DNA of 64,000 nucleotides from Bombardia bombarda (lineage: Eukaryota > Ascomycota > Sordariomycetes > Sordariales > Lasiosphaeriaceae), in contig JAULSR010000009.1 of the NCBI GenBank assembly GCA_030512295.1, positions 248,001 through 312,000 on the forward strand, in the 5' to 3' direction. The number at the start of each line of letters is the position of its first letter. Positions within the stretch are counted from its first letter, which is position 1. This document shows positions 1-11,758 of the stretch, one piece after another. The notes beneath the pieces were generated by a model. The model was not told the origin of the DNA, ran no database searches, and saw only the letters and a list, made by a program, of their open reading frames with translations. The position numbers and the translations under genes are program-made.

Positions 1-264
1 GTTTGGCAATCGTGGCTTAAGGTGAGGGTAAAACAAGAAGAAACAAAAAAAGAAACAAAAAAAGAAACAAAAAAGGGATATAGGCTGCTTACCAGCAAGC
101 TCATGCTCGGTCGACGCAAAGTAGCTGGGATTCCTCAACAGGTACTCCCTGCGCCGATTCTGCACCCGGATCGCCGCCGACTGAGACGAAGATCTCGGTG
201 GCCGTGGCCTGGGTCTGGAGAATGAATATGGGCTCGCGGGCGGCGAGTCAAACCGAGGAGACAT
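1..264 (-). CDS. CCDC97-like protein, 5' part only (runs off left edge)
   Basis: An ATG at 264-262 opens a 57-codon first exon (264-93) that ends in a clean GTAAGC donor; no convincing acceptor lies before base 1, so the rest of the gene is outside the window. The peptide begins MSPRFDSPPASPYSF and contains NRRREYLLRNPSYF followed by STEHELA. I associate this Arg-rich NRRREYLxRxPSYFxSxxxELA motif with the fungal CCDC97 C-terminal domain family (DUF2052), whose human member associates with the SF3b splicing complex. The family call comes from motif memory alone. The leader upstream (265-480) is ordinary promoter-like DNA. The intron start contains an A/T-rich run of three GAAACAAAAAAA-type units (about 38-76 on the plus strand). 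Confidence 0.5.
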   Translation of the reverse strand, partial: MSPRFDSPPASPYSFSRPRPRPPRSSSQSAAIRVQNRRREYLLRNPSYFASTEHELAGKQPISLFCFFFCFFFCFFLFYPHLKPRLPN

Positions 265-1819
265 GCCGGCAGATACGAAGGTGTGCGTGTAAGGTATGTA
301 CCTAAGGCAGCTTGTAAGTGTCTTCCCCGCGGAGGTAGGCAAGTTCCCCAGATATGTAGATTTTGTTTTTGTTACTGTTGCTGTTCAGCAACGGGGCAAT
401 GGCGGTGTCGTGCCTTGACTTCCCCTCTCGTTATTAAATCGGTGCGACTTGGTGGCGAATAATGGGGACCAGCTTGTTGATATCGCGAGCACTCTCTCAG
501 TAAGTTGAAGGTTTGCCCTGTGTGAATGGAAGTGGTAGACTCTCGTCTGGGTTAGGTCTAGAGGTAGATGAAAGGACGTTGCGCAGCGGGCATGTGCAGG
601 TGCTGGAGGCGCTGTGGGGTGCGGGGCTCAATCCCCCCGAAAATGTTCCCTCTGGCCCGCCCCAGCGTTTTCCACAGCTGGCCCGGGGGTTACTCTTATC
701 TACGCACAGATGGACGGCACGAAACGGAACTGAACAAACCATAATAATTCCATAGGTAGGTATTTTTCCTCCTTTCCATAGGTGCCTATTCTAGGTATCC
801 AAACCACCAGGAACTAGCTTATTATCTAAATCCTTAACTTTTATAATTTGATCCTCTCCTCTACCGGTTGCCACAAAATCTTGAAAGTGCGCGCTAGCCG
901 TGAAGCACGAGCAACCTAAATACTGCGAGGCCCGTATCGAGGACACTAGCCAACGACCAACTTGCCCATCATCATCACACAAGTCCTTGTCATTTTATAA
1001 TAATAACAACAGAAACAACGCTTTCTTTCTTCTTCTTCCTCTTGTTCCATCATCCAAAGGTATCATCGCTATCAAGCGCTCGGTCTCGTCCATCCATCAT
1101 AACCACAACCCCCCTCACAGATACCAACTACCTTAGAATACCAAGTTAATATCTAACCATGACTGATATAAACCACCAGAGTGCCCCGCGCAGACCACCG
1201 TCGACAGAAGGAACCCAAAGTAGGTAGGTGTCTACCTATCTGCGTAAGACAGCCGGGGAAGTAGAGCCAACACCAGTAATGAAGGGTGAGAGATGTGAAA
1301 AAAAAAAAAGAAGAAAGAAAAATTGAATATCCAACGCTATCTCCGCCCCGGCATGTATCGTATGCTTCATGCTTACCTATATATATACGCGAGAATACCA
1401 GTGTCTCCCAATCATTAGACAAAAAGAAAAAAAAAAGACACAAAACCCTCGCCAAATGCTTTCTTGCAGGCTGTCTTCTCCCACCGGATTTTCGAGTGTC
1501 AGGCGCCCATTCATACATTCCCAGCTGAGTTGCGGCATGGGCACAAGTGCCTAACCCCCTTTCCACAGAAGCAAGAAAATAATGTAAAGACAAAAAGGCA
1601 AAACAGAGATGAAGGCAATCGAAAATAACCATCATTCCATATTGTACAGCGCTGTCTTGTTTATAAAAGACAAAAAAAAAAACAGATGAAAGGAGACAAG
1701 AGAGGGTGCAGGTTACCGGATTAAACAGGTGGTAGACATGATGTTAGAGATGGGCAAGTAATCCAACCATCACATACCCTCTGCCTGTCCCGAATAGTAT
1801 CCTCCCGTCGCAATCGGAA
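265..1819. other. Intergenic: promoter of CCDC97-like gene and 3' region of ssk1
   Basis: No convincing gene. On the plus strand, a CT-rich leader-like stretch (about 1017-1158) precedes an ATG at 1159 that opens only 22 codons, ending TAG at 1225-1227 beside GTAGGTAGG. This resembles a transcription start, but no continuing exon was found. The A-rich tracts at 1299-1310, 1423-1436 and 1671-1682 are T-rich on the minus strand and sit in the likely 3' UTR of ssk1. Confidence 0.5.
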
Positions 1820-4800
1820 TCAGTGCGTCTCTACAACCACCATAGCAGTTGGTGGCGGCGCCGCCTTGAGTCTCAGCTTGGCCTTGAGCTTCTTGGCCGC
1901 TGCCTCTTCGTCCACCTTGGGCGCAAAGTCTTTCCACTTCCTCCAGCCGTCAAAATCGATGAGCGCCTGCATGCAGCCCCACTCCATGACTTTTCTCTCC
2001 AGCCAGACGTACGTAACGGGCTATATCCATACTGTTAGCACGGCCGCGGCGATCCCTTGATTGCAATCAGAGATGGCCTGCTTACCTTGGTCAGAAAGTC
2101 ATTGCACCCCGCCGCCAGCGCCTCATGCCTGTCACTCTGCAGCGAGCTCGCCGTCAGCGCGACAATAATGACCGGGCTCTTGAACAGCTCCATGTTCTGC
2201 AACTTGTCCTCCTCTGCGGTTTCGCCGGGGTTGCCCTTGGCTGCCCTCGAGGCGTTGGGGTCGCCGCCGTGGCTGGACGATGAAAACACGCCGATCGAGT
2301 TCATGCGCTCCAACCTCCTGATCTCGCGCGTAGCCTCCAGTCCACTCATGACTGGGAGTTGGATGTCCATCAGCACCAAGTGGAAGCCACCAGAGCGCCA
2401 CTTGGTGACAGCCTCGCGGCCGTTCATGGCTGTCTGCCAGCGCACCTTGAGGCGCTTGACAAAGGCCTCGAGTAGGCGCAGGTTAATGATGTTGTCCTCA
2501 ACGATCAAGACGTTGATGGGCGGCACACCGCCGTTGAGCATACCGGCCGGCAGCGCCGGATGATCTACCTTCTTTTTCTTGGGACGGGACGAGGCGGCGG
2601 GGCGAGGCGACGCAACCCGGGGAGGGGGAGGGGTGGCTGCCCGCTGTATTTGGGCCGGGGGAGCCTCGGGAGTAGGTGGCGTGGGCAAGGGAGGAGCAGG
2701 TGGCGGGCCTTGTGAACTGCTTAATTGATCTGGGAAAGTGACAGGGTCAGTGTGTGGGCATGGTAAAATTGGAAGAACCGGCTGTTGCTGCATACCATGA
2801 TTTGCAGGTACAGCAAGGGCAGTCGGATGGCCGCCGCCGCCAATTACGGTGAGGACAGTGGGTGAGGAAGTGTGTTGCCGTCCGAGTCGTGGTCGGTCTG
2901 GTCTGTCGCGATATGCTCTTCTTGTCCCGCCCGGCGAGGGGATCTGAGGTATCTGGCCCGTGTTAAGGACTGTTATTGTGTGCGGGTGCTGGGTCCCATT
3001 GACAACAGGGGCACCGGCGAGAACGGCAGGGGGAGCGTGGGCATGGACGTGGGCGACGGCTGCAGGACCGAAATAGTCGGTGCCCCCTTCGGAGGGCCTA
3101 ACTTCCTCGTAGTAGACAGAGTTGAGATGCTGGATATGGGGAGGGCCTAGCCTGGGAGACTCCTTAGGTGTTCGGCGTGGCGGGATGTCGATTATCAACG
3201 CCTCGTCCACCGTCTGCCCGCCAGGGAAGTAGGCGTCGAGAGTGCGGGCCATGGGCTCCTCGGGCCCCAGGACGCGGTCTTGCCTCTGCTGTTCGCGCGG
3301 GGCTATCCTCAATGTCAAGTCGGGGGCGTCGAATTGGCGCCCCAGCGAGTTGGCGTATTTGCGCAGGATCATTTCGCGCACGTCATCGACGAGATCTTCC
3401 TCGTTGATAGTGACGAGGGTGGCCGAGCCGCCGGGGCGGCGAACCCAGATTTTGCGCGTCACCATGGTGGCACTTATGGGCAACAGGCTTTCGCTGTTGG
3501 CGAGGTCGATGTCATCGGCGTGCACGGCGCTCAACAGGGTGCGTATGAGGGTGTCCTGTCGGCTGGGCAGCAGGCTTTGTCGTCGCGGGGGGCCGGTGGG
3601 ACGGGAGAGGGAGGACGAGGAGCGCAGTGTGGCAGGGCTGGTGTTTGTCGTCGTCGAGCTGGCGGGCACAGAACTGGGCACGGGCGGCGGGGGCGAAGGG
3701 ACCGAGACGGAGACGGTGGGTCTGGGGGTTGGTATTGCAGGTGTTGCAGATCGAGGAGGGTCGCTGAGTTTAATCCTGCGGACCGAGTCGAGCGCGGCAA
3801 AAGGAACTGCAGGTTCAGGTTCAGAACCAGGGGCGACGGGGACCGGGGGCGCAGCCGAGACGGCGGGAGCGGGGGCGGGGACCGGGGCGGCAGCTGTCGA
3901 GGGATGATGGCTGGATTGGTTGCTGGGCGTGCTGTTCGCGCCGCTGTCGGCATTCTCGTTAATGCGTGAAAGGCGGGATGTTGGTGTTGATGCTGGAGGA
4001 GCCATCGAAGGTCGCTGCTGTTGATCGTTCACATTTCCACTCCCACCGCCGCTGGTAATAATGGGTGGGTGCGAGCCCCTGCTGCTGTTGCTAGCTCCAG
4101 CAGCGGCGATGTCGTCGTTTGCAGAGCGCAGGCCCGTATGCATGGTCACTGCTGCTGGGGTTCCAGTTGATGGAGCGCTCGGTCGCAGGCCGGATTTAGA
4201 GTTAGTGTCATGTTTAGGGCTGCGGCTGCGGCTTCGGCTGCTGGCGCTGTCGCTATCACTGCCACAGGCGCTATCGCTGGCGCTGTCGACAGCGGGAGCA
4301 CCGCTAAGATTTAGGGGGCCGGATGCGTGTGGTGCGGGTGCTGGGCTTGAGGATAAGGCGGCGGCGTCGCCATCGTCGTCGTCGTCCTCCTCCTCCTCGC
4401 CGTCGCTGCTGGTGTCGTCGTCGCTCTCGTCGCTGACGTCGGCTGAGTCGCGTGTGTATGCCACCGTTCCCTGTTTTGGTGTTTTGTGTCTCGAAATGTC
4501 TCTCGCTTCGGTAGTTGCTGGCGTGGTGGCTTGTCGCGTGCTGGACTGGGATTGCTGGTTTGCTTGCTTCTTCCCGTTGTGGCTGGCTTCGTGCTTGTGA
4601 TGGTCGTCCTCGCTTTCGTCTTCGTCCTCACCGTTCCCACGACGCCTCAATTGTTGCCCTCCCACTTTTGCCGCATTGTTCTCGCCCTTACCGCTCTTTC
4701 CGTTCTTTTCGGCCCTCTCGCCTTTCTCAACCGAGTGTCCGTTGGCTGCGCATTGCGACTCGGGTCGGCTCTCGGTGATGCTCTTGGTGCTCACGTTGCT

Positions 4801-4878
4801 CTTGCTGGACGCGACCGATGGGACGCCTGAATGCCGCCTTGATAACCTCGCTCGGATCTTGGACCTGAGGTCTCCCAT
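1820..4878 (-). CDS. ssk1: Ssk1-type response regulator of the HOG/stress MAPK pathway
   Basis: Two exons, 4878-2086 and 2020-1820, joined by a 65-bp GT-AG intron in phase 0, give 997 residues. The first 780 residues are low-complexity (Ser, Pro, acidic and GSD-rich tracts), as in other fungal Ssk1 proteins. The receiver domain starts at about residue 787: acidic pocket VEDN (Glu794, Asp795), phospho-acceptor Asp838 in LVLMDIQLPVMSG, the VALTASS strand, and NDFLTK with the conserved Lys931 as the last residue before the intron. Exon 2 supplies PVTYVWLERKVMEWGC and the last helix, then a Lys-rich tail. In this family the receiver takes phosphate from the Ypd1 phosphotransfer protein, and unphosphorylated Ssk1 activates the Ssk2-type MAPKKK. 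The start is the first in-frame ATG (MGDLRSKIRARL); the frame is open 11 codons further upstream but without ATG. Divergent from the ATPase gene at 6842. Confidence 0.93.
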
Positions 4879-6841
4879 CACATGGAGACACCGGAGGCCC
4901 ACAGACGCCACGGCCGTCGCCGTTTCGTCGGTTGCGCCGGGACTGCGAGTGCCGCCCCGACGTTCCGAGAGCTCCTGTAACCGGCGGGCGCAGCAGTGTA
5001 CAAGTGAGGCAGGAAGCAGTAGGCAGGTAGGTACGTAGGTAGGGTCGGTAGGTGGGCTAGAATAGGTATAATAAGGCGCTCATCGTGTTCCCGGGCTCGC
5101 TGTTATATTCTTGCCGCAAAAAGCTCGTCGAGCCGGTGAGCTGTCCAGATTCAACAATCGGCTCGACTCTGGGGGTAGCTGTCCGGGGGTGCTTCCATTC
5201 GAGAAGATGGAATCTTGGCAAAAACTCGATCGCCGCGTGAATCCCAGATCTGCTCCATGCATAGCAGTGCGGGCATAGGCGCGGTCTCGGTCGTTTAGGT
5301 CGCTTAGATGCTGGGGGCCGGGGGCCTGTGGCCGGGGGTTGGGTCAACGGTTGCGCGCCATTTGCTACCATGCTCCCCCATCATTTTCCACAGCGGGGCT
5401 CTTCTTACACTAGTCTAGAGGACGGGAGTGGAGGACGGGAGTGGAGGAAGGAGCCATCCTCAGTTCCTTACCATCCACTCTCCCTACTTCCATCCGGTCC
5501 TTTGAGTGGCATGATATCTACAGCAGCACCGCATACCTGTAGGCTGCAGCACTGCAGCAGTACGCGTACAGCAGTGCAGCAGTGCAGCAGTGCAGCAGGC
5601 CGGTCAATATTATTCGCCCGTCTAGAGATTGTGACAGCGAGCTAACTGCAAGATGCAAGAGACAACAGTATCGGGCAAGTAATATTGACAGCGCGATGTA
5701 TATGGTCCTTCTTATCCGAGCTAGCAGCTACTATGAAAATCACCCGCAGCATCTGTGTGTTAGCTCCCGGTGTCGTGATGCCGGAACTTCCGTTGTTGAC
5801 GACTCAAAGAAGACCTCTCGCCGCGCAATACGTATTTGCATGTAGACGCTGCTGTAGACGCTGCAGGTGAGTCGGTAGTGCATGTATGTCGACCAAACAG
5901 TTGCATAGGTACAGACAGGCTTGTGCTCAAAAACGGGTTGTGTTGCATTTACTACCTATGCATATCGTACGAAGTAGCAAATCAACAACAAGGAAGTCGG
6001 AAGGCCTCAAAGGCACACACTATCCTTCGTTTGTTGTTGTTACACCCGACCGCGATTCTCTGAGCCCTGAGGCCCAGTCCCGTTGCGCGTGCGTGCATCT
6101 CTGAACAAAGATGAGCCAGCCATTGATTGGCTCGATAGGTTGTTGGCATTTTGGATTTTGACAGCTTCCATCCCGCTCATAGCGGTTTCTTGTGACAGGG
6201 GTACCCCCCCACTGCCTTATTGCGCTAGGTATCTTTGGTACATGCATTTCGTACTGTGATGTAGTTATACATCAGAGCCGCATTGAAGGTGTCAACATTC
6301 AGTCTCCTTCGTCTTGATTTGGCTTCATTTTGGCTTCCTTTTGTCGAGATTATTCACATCTTTAGATGTTCGGAACACCTCGCTCATGGCGTGCAAATTG
6401 GTGGCGCTGACGCCCTGTCCTTCTCTCATCTGAAGTTGCTTTTTCCCTGTTTCGGGATTTTAGGCCACCTTAATTTTTCGAAATGAATCTCGAATTTTTT
6501 TATTCCTCATCCCGGGCCATTCCATTCCTTTCTCACCTCCCCGTCAGAGCTTGTCTGCCTCCCCTACTAAGCATCGTCGGCTTCATTGCATGCATGAGGG
6601 GCTCTTACCAGCATTCTATATTGTGTTTGCCGTCTTTCTTGACCGCCTCTAATCTGCTCTTTTTTGTTTTTCCCCCCCCTTGGCTTTTCGGGTAGGCGCT
6701 GCAAGCAACTATCCTGATATTCACCGTTCCTTCTTTCGTGCTGGGTCTACTTTCTCTGCGGCCTCTTTCTGCAGCACTGAATTTGCCTTCCACAGACAAT
6801 CATACAGCCATAGGATTCCTCAATTGAAACGACTGCCCGTC
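4879..6841. promoter_or_regulatory. Divergent promoter region between ssk1 and the P-loop ATPase gene
   Basis: This 1.96-kb interval separates two divergent starts and should hold both promoters. It holds a 13-bp tandem repeat (about 5418-5448, GAGGACGGGAGTG, 2.3 copies) and a GCAGCAGT-rich block (about 5549-5600) with near-palindromic GCAGCACTGCAGCAG sequence. The 200 bases before 6842 are pyrimidine-rich, typical of a fungal leader. No gene recognised. Confidence 0.5.
5549..5600. repeat. GCAGCAGT-type short repeat
   Basis: The block contains GCAGCACTGCAGCAG, then a short CGCG-centred segment, then about four overlapping GCAGCAGT units. It lies upstream of ssk1 and can fold back on itself. 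It is probably a slippage-type repeat. Confidence 0.7.
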
Positions 6842-9028
6842 ATGGCTAAACCTTTCATATTCAAGCCGAAGACGGAATTCTGCTACACAATCCCCAACCT
6901 GACCTTCAACTACAGTGTCCCTCCTTCTCCCCAGTCAGTGTCCCCCAATTTCAGCACTGATAGCTCCGATAGCTGGGTCAAGAGCTTCACAAGCGACTTG
7001 GAGAGTGTCAAGCCCAAGATCCCCAATCCAGTACCAGTACAGGATCCCCGATTCAGGTCTAAAAGCGCCGTTCCAAAGAGCCCCATCACCAAGAGCGCCG
7101 GCCCACTTAACAGCGAGGCCAAATCAAGCCCCAACGCTGCGCCGCTCCTGACGACGCCTACCTTTGGCCTACCTCCGTCTCGCAAGTCCATACCGACTAA
7201 AACCAGCACTAGGATGGAGACACCAGGAACCTCGGGGCTCGCCAAGATTGTGCGATTCAATGTCAAGACTGACTTGGTAAGTGACGAGGAAGTCACCTCC
7301 GCCCTCGGCTCCAGCGCTTTGGGAACCGATAAGAGTGAGGAGGATACCGAGGAGATGAATGAGAGCGAGGACGAGTTCAGCGAGGACAGCAGCGGCTCCG
7401 ATGGCGACGAAGCTGCTATCCGGTTGGACCACCTCCGACTTCTCCAGCGAGGACCTGACATGGACGAGCTGAACGAGATCAGGACAGCACCGATCTTCAC
7501 CGAGCCCGTCCGCAAATATGCCAACTCTATGGCGGTATCTCTGACTGTGAAACCTTTCAGCCAGTATGGTCTCCTTGCTGGCGATATCAGCGGCGTCACT
7601 GCGGACCCAACGGAGGACCCACGGCTCTATTGGAACATTGCTGCTCCGTCGAGCTTCTTCATTTGTGGTAGCCAGGGCTCGGGCAAGAGCCACACGCTGT
7701 CTTGTCTGTTGGAGAACGCACTTGCCCCTTGCAAGGCCAATGTTCTTCCTCGTCCACTCACGGGTATCGTCTTCCACTACGATACCTTCATCTCGGATAC
7801 GGGAGGTTCACCTTGCGAGGCAGCATGGCTCTCATCGAACCCGAGCATCAAGGTCCGAGTCCTCTGCCCGCCGACAAACATACAAACCATGAAGGTATGC
7901 CCAGACCAAATACAGCACTGGCCCATCATTACCTCACCTCCCTGAATATCTAACAAAAACTCACAGAAACTGTATAAATTGTTCACAAACATCACGGTTG
8001 AGGAGCTGCGCCTGAACCAGAGCAACCTCAATACAAAGCGAATGCTCGACCTGATGGCCGTCAGCGGCACCCAACCATTGTACATGCACGTAGTCAAGCG
8101 CATCCTCCGCGACATGCGCATTCATCAACAACACAACGGCACGCTCTTCAACTACAAAGAATTCAAGCGACTTCTCGCCCTTGAAGACCTGACCGAGATG
8201 CAGCTAGTCCCCCTCAAGCAGCGGCTCGACACGCTCGAGAGCTTCATGGTCCCAGCCCAGTCCGGTCCCACCACACCCTGGAAGACCCAGCAGCACCAGC
8301 TGCCCCCGAGCAAAGGCATCGACTGGACGCCCAAGAACGGCACCCTCACCATTATCGACCTCTCCTGCCCGTGCGTGACAGCCGAGATGGCCTGCTCCCT
8401 CTTCAACATCTGCCTGAGCCTCTTCCTAGAGCAGGACTCGTCAGCCGTGGGCCGCGTCATCGCACTTGATGAAGCCCACAAGTACATGAACGACTCCCCC
8501 GAGTGCCAAACCCTGACCGAGGCCCTGCTGGCCACCATCCGCCTGCAGCGCCACCTCGGCGCCCGCGTGCTCATCTCCACCCAGGAGCCGACCATCTCGC
8601 CCAAGCTGCTGGATCTCTGCAGTGTTACCGTCGTGCACCGCTTCACCTCGCCAGACTGGCTGGCTGCGCTGCGGAAACATCTCGCCGGTGTGTCGAGCGG
8701 CGCGAGGCTCCTGGAGAAGGCGCAGCGGTTGGAGCGGGAGCAGCAGGGTGGTGGGGATGAGCTGGGAGGTGTTGATGGCATTGAGGGCCTGGCGTTAGGG
8801 GAAGGCGATCCCGCGCTGGAGCTGTTCTCGCGCATTGTAGGGCTGAGGGTCGGAGAGGCGCTTTTGTTTGCGCCGAGTGCGATTGTGGGTGTGCAGAAGA
8901 AGAAGAGGGATGATGGGGGTGCGAAGGGGAGGGAGAGCGCGGTTAGGAGGCTTGCTCATGGGGTGCTGAAGGTGAGGATTCGCAACAGGACCACTGCGGA
9001 TGGAGGACGGTCTATCATGGCTGCTTGA
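6842..9028 (+). CDS. P-loop ATPase, fungal family of unknown function
   Basis: Exons 6842-7894 and 7967-9028 (phase 0; GTATGC donor, CACAG acceptor) give 704 residues. The N-terminal third is Ser/Pro-rich with an acidic patch around residues 180-215. Walker A is GSQGSGKS at 276-283 (Lys282, Ser283) and Walker B is VIALDEAH with Asp519-Glu520. The acidic pair followed by Ala-His and the later ISTQEPT segment resemble ring or HerA-like DNA-pumping ATPases, but I cannot assign a subfamily. The start is the ATG of MAKPFIFKPKTEFC; the frame is open upstream without ATG. The last 100 residues are Gly/Glu-rich then basic. A role in DNA or protein remodelling is inference only. It is divergent from ssk1. 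Confidence 0.85.
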
Positions 9029-9352
9029 GCATTGTGGGGGATGAATGTTGGGTGCTGGGAAGATGGGAGGATGTGAGGGATGTGTGATTTGGGTTCTTGT
9101 TTTATGGGTTTGTGGGCGATGTTTTCGGGTTAATAATGGCTGTGAAAATCGGGGGAAATGACTCGGATCTCGGTGTTTCATGTTGTTGATATCAACAGAT
9201 GGGCGAGATAGAGTCTTTGATACTGGGGCTTCTGGGTGGGAAAAGGGGTGGGCGTTGATTTAGACCTGAGACGGTTTGTTTTGGTCTTTGTGTTTACTAC
9301 ATGGTACTCGATCGATCGATCCGTGTTGATACCCGTTCTGAGTGGGAGGAAT

Positions 9353-9562
9353 ATATATGTCTTTACCCATCATGACCTTCTTCTGCACAACCTGTTGATC
9401 GACACGCAGACGCTGAAGGTGCTGGCCCTGGTGGACATGGAGGAGTGCGGGTATTTCCCTCCGGAATTGCAGCAGTGGAGGTATGACCGGCCTGGGCAGT
9501 TCAGCCTGTACGAAGACAAGAAGTTGGCGCAGGAGCATATCCGGCTTCTGAGTGGGCAATGA
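9353..9562 (+). pseudogene. Relic of an aminoglycoside-phosphotransferase (APH) family gene
   Basis: An open stretch encodes VFTHHDLLLHNLLID, the APH/choline-kinase catalytic loop (H-x-D-L-x3-N), followed by LALVDMEECGYFPPE, the position of the metal-binding Asp, then a short tail and TGA. About 200 N-terminal residues of a normal APH protein (nucleotide-binding lobe) are missing. The sequence before 9353 shows no such lobe in any frame I examined, and includes AT-rich and GATC-repeat DNA. It is best read as a truncated remnant; a separately spliced functional gene is less likely. It sits 325 bp after the ATPase stop. Confidence 0.65.
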
Positions 9563-10401
9563 TGGCAGTATCGCGTAGACAACCAGGAGGGGGAGTGGAT
9601 AGGCTGCGAGACATGTATCAAGTGGCAGTTCCGGGTGCCTGGAGAGGAGAAATGGGAGAAGAGTGTAGTCAATCTGAAAAAGCAGCTCCAGAATCAATCA
9701 AGAAAAAGCATTACATTAGCAGACTTTTGCAACGCTCGGCTATGATGTACCTACCGTATGCACCGTGTCTCCTCATATCTCCACCATGAAGTCCGCCCAA
9801 GCCACCGGGTCCCCAACACCACAAGTCTTGAAGCTCCCCTTGTCCGTCTCCGCTGCCCCTTGCCATCCCGAATCATCATTCCACGTCTCCAATCCCAGCC
9901 ATGCGCCATCATCCCAGTCGGCCAGGTCGAGAAGAGCAGCATTGTCGACCGGAAGAGCCAACTGGCCGGGATGCCGCAGCAGTGCCCCCTCATGGCCCCC
10001 TCATGGCCCCCTCATGGGACGTTCCACCTTCCCGGACCATGTCACCCTCATCGTCAATGCCTCCACCGTGATGCTGGGTTCGTGCGTGCTTGACAAGCGA
10101 CCTGGTGAGATGAGATGTGATTGGGATGGTGATGGTGATGGTTGATGCGTGGCTGCAAGGATGCCCCAGAACGGGATGAGCGGCCCAGCCACGCTAAACC
10201 GGATGTGGACTTGCAGAACGGTGCCAGCAGTTGTCATACTTCGCGCGGAAGAAAAGCCAAAAAGCGGCGCCATTGGTCATTGCTGCGCAACCTCAATCCA
10301 CCCAGCGGGTCCCGGAGCTGTGTCGAGAAAAATCCAATTTCGACCGCGACAGATAAATAACGTGCTCTCCTCCCAACCACACACCAACAAACACTTCTAC
10401 A
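9563..10401. other. Intergenic region before mrps35
   Basis: Several overlapping open frames (for example 9765-10145) look like chance frames. The block at about 9984-10018 has three near-identical GGCCCCCTCAT units. The last 150 bases include a reversed CCAAT box (ATTGG at about 10270) and an A/C-rich leader expected for the mrps35 promoter. Confidence 0.4.
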
Positions 10402-11758
10402 ATGCCACCTCGGATACGGAGCAGCCCCGGGCTGCTGCTCAATCGCGCAGAAACCTCGGTCCTCCTTCACAATGCCCAGCCATCACCAGCCGCTGGTCGG
10501 CCGTGGGCTGCTGCGGCCACGACATCCTCCTCCTCCTCGTCCTCCCACTACTCTCCCCAATGCGTCTCTCTCCTCCCCCAACACCACCAGCAGACCTCGT
10601 CCTTCTCCACGACGGCCTCGCGCGACCTGAGTAGAAACCGCACAAAGTTCTGGGCCTTTCTGAAGAAGGAGGGCCGCGACTTCAAGAACGCCCCTGGCGA
10701 GCCCAAGTACCTGGGCGATCTCAAGGGCAGCAAGGAGAAACGCCACGCGCCCTTTCCCAACAACCCCACGTACAAGAGCGAGCCTGTGCTGTCCGACGTG
10801 GCACGCGAGACCATATGGCGCGAGATCATGAAGCAGGGCATGCCGCTCAAGGCCGTCTCGGCCAAGTACAGCGTCGACATGCGCCGTGTCGCCGCCGTCG
10901 TGCGCATGAAGGAGATTGAGAGGCAATGGGAGGCTGACGTAAGTATATCATTGCTCAACTCCTCCCTTTTTTTTTTTTCCCTTTTGTCCTTTCCCCTTCC
11001 GACAATCAAGCCAGGCTTTCTATGATGATATACATAAAATTCGATTAGTCTTGAAGACATACCACATGGTTACTAAATTAGCTTTACGAGCCTCTCTGAG
11101 AAAGCCTTCTTAATTGTCACATTCTTTTCATTCTACTCTCAAGATCCAAAAAAAAAAAAAACCTTTGGGGACCACAGAAACAGAAGCATGGTTACTAACA
11201 CATCCACCCCTCTGTCTCCAGCACAAACCAAAAGCCCTCCCCTACGCCAAGGCAATCACATCCATGGTGCCCCAGCACAGCCTCAGCGAGCGCGAACAGC
11301 CCTTCGAGCCCGTCAACGACGTGCACGTCCACAGCTACACCCAGCAGCAGCTCTTCTGGCCCGCGTCCGAGTCGCGCGAGTTCACGCGCAAGGACGCCGC
11401 CGAGGCCTTTGGCGAGCACATCCTCCCGCCCGACGAGAAGATGCGCATCCCCGAGCTCATGCAGCTCGAGAAGGACATCAACGCCGGCGTCGAGAAGCAC
11501 GAGGCCTACAAGTCGTTTCTGGACGCAACGCGCGAGAGCGAGCTGCAGATCGCAAACAGAGAGCGGACCAGACTGATGAAGGAGGAGGCCAACAAGACCC
11601 GCGTAGACTCGGGCCGCTTCGAGTTCCGCTTTGAAAGGTTCAATGCTGACAATGTCGGCAAGAACGGCCGCGCTCGCAAGGCTGTCGGCTGGAGATACGG
11701 TGTGCCCTTTTCTGATCGCAGGAGAGCTGAGGTCAAGATCCCCACTAAGATGGAGTGA
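10402..11758 (+). CDS. mrps35: Mitochondrial small-subunit ribosomal protein mS35-type (Bot1p/Mrps35)
   Basis: Exons 10402-10938 and 11222-11758 (phase 0; GTAAGT donor, CTCCAG acceptor) give 357 residues. The first 80 residues are Ser/Arg-rich with no acidic residues apart from two Glu, as in a mitochondrial presequence. They are followed by the conserved block KFWAFLKKEGRDFKNAPGE, then SEPVLSDVARETIW and YSVDMRRVAAVVRMKEIE, which I recognise from the Bot1p/mitochondrial regulator family (the fungal mS35 protein). Exon 2 begins with HKPKALPYAKAITSMVP and ends in a basic segment. The protein acts in the mitochondrial ribosome small subunit. The 283-bp intron is longer than most here and contains a 13-base A run (11148-11160). 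Confidence 0.88.

Noticed and set aside
1..30. Possible CTTAAG acceptor for the second exon of the left-edge gene
   Set aside because: The reading after it (ATIAK) does not match the sequence expected after ELA in the family.
3242..3969. Two plus-strand frames of 221 and 229 codons opposite ssk1
   Set aside because: Antisense shadows caused by Pro/Ser-rich, GC-rich ssk1 codons.
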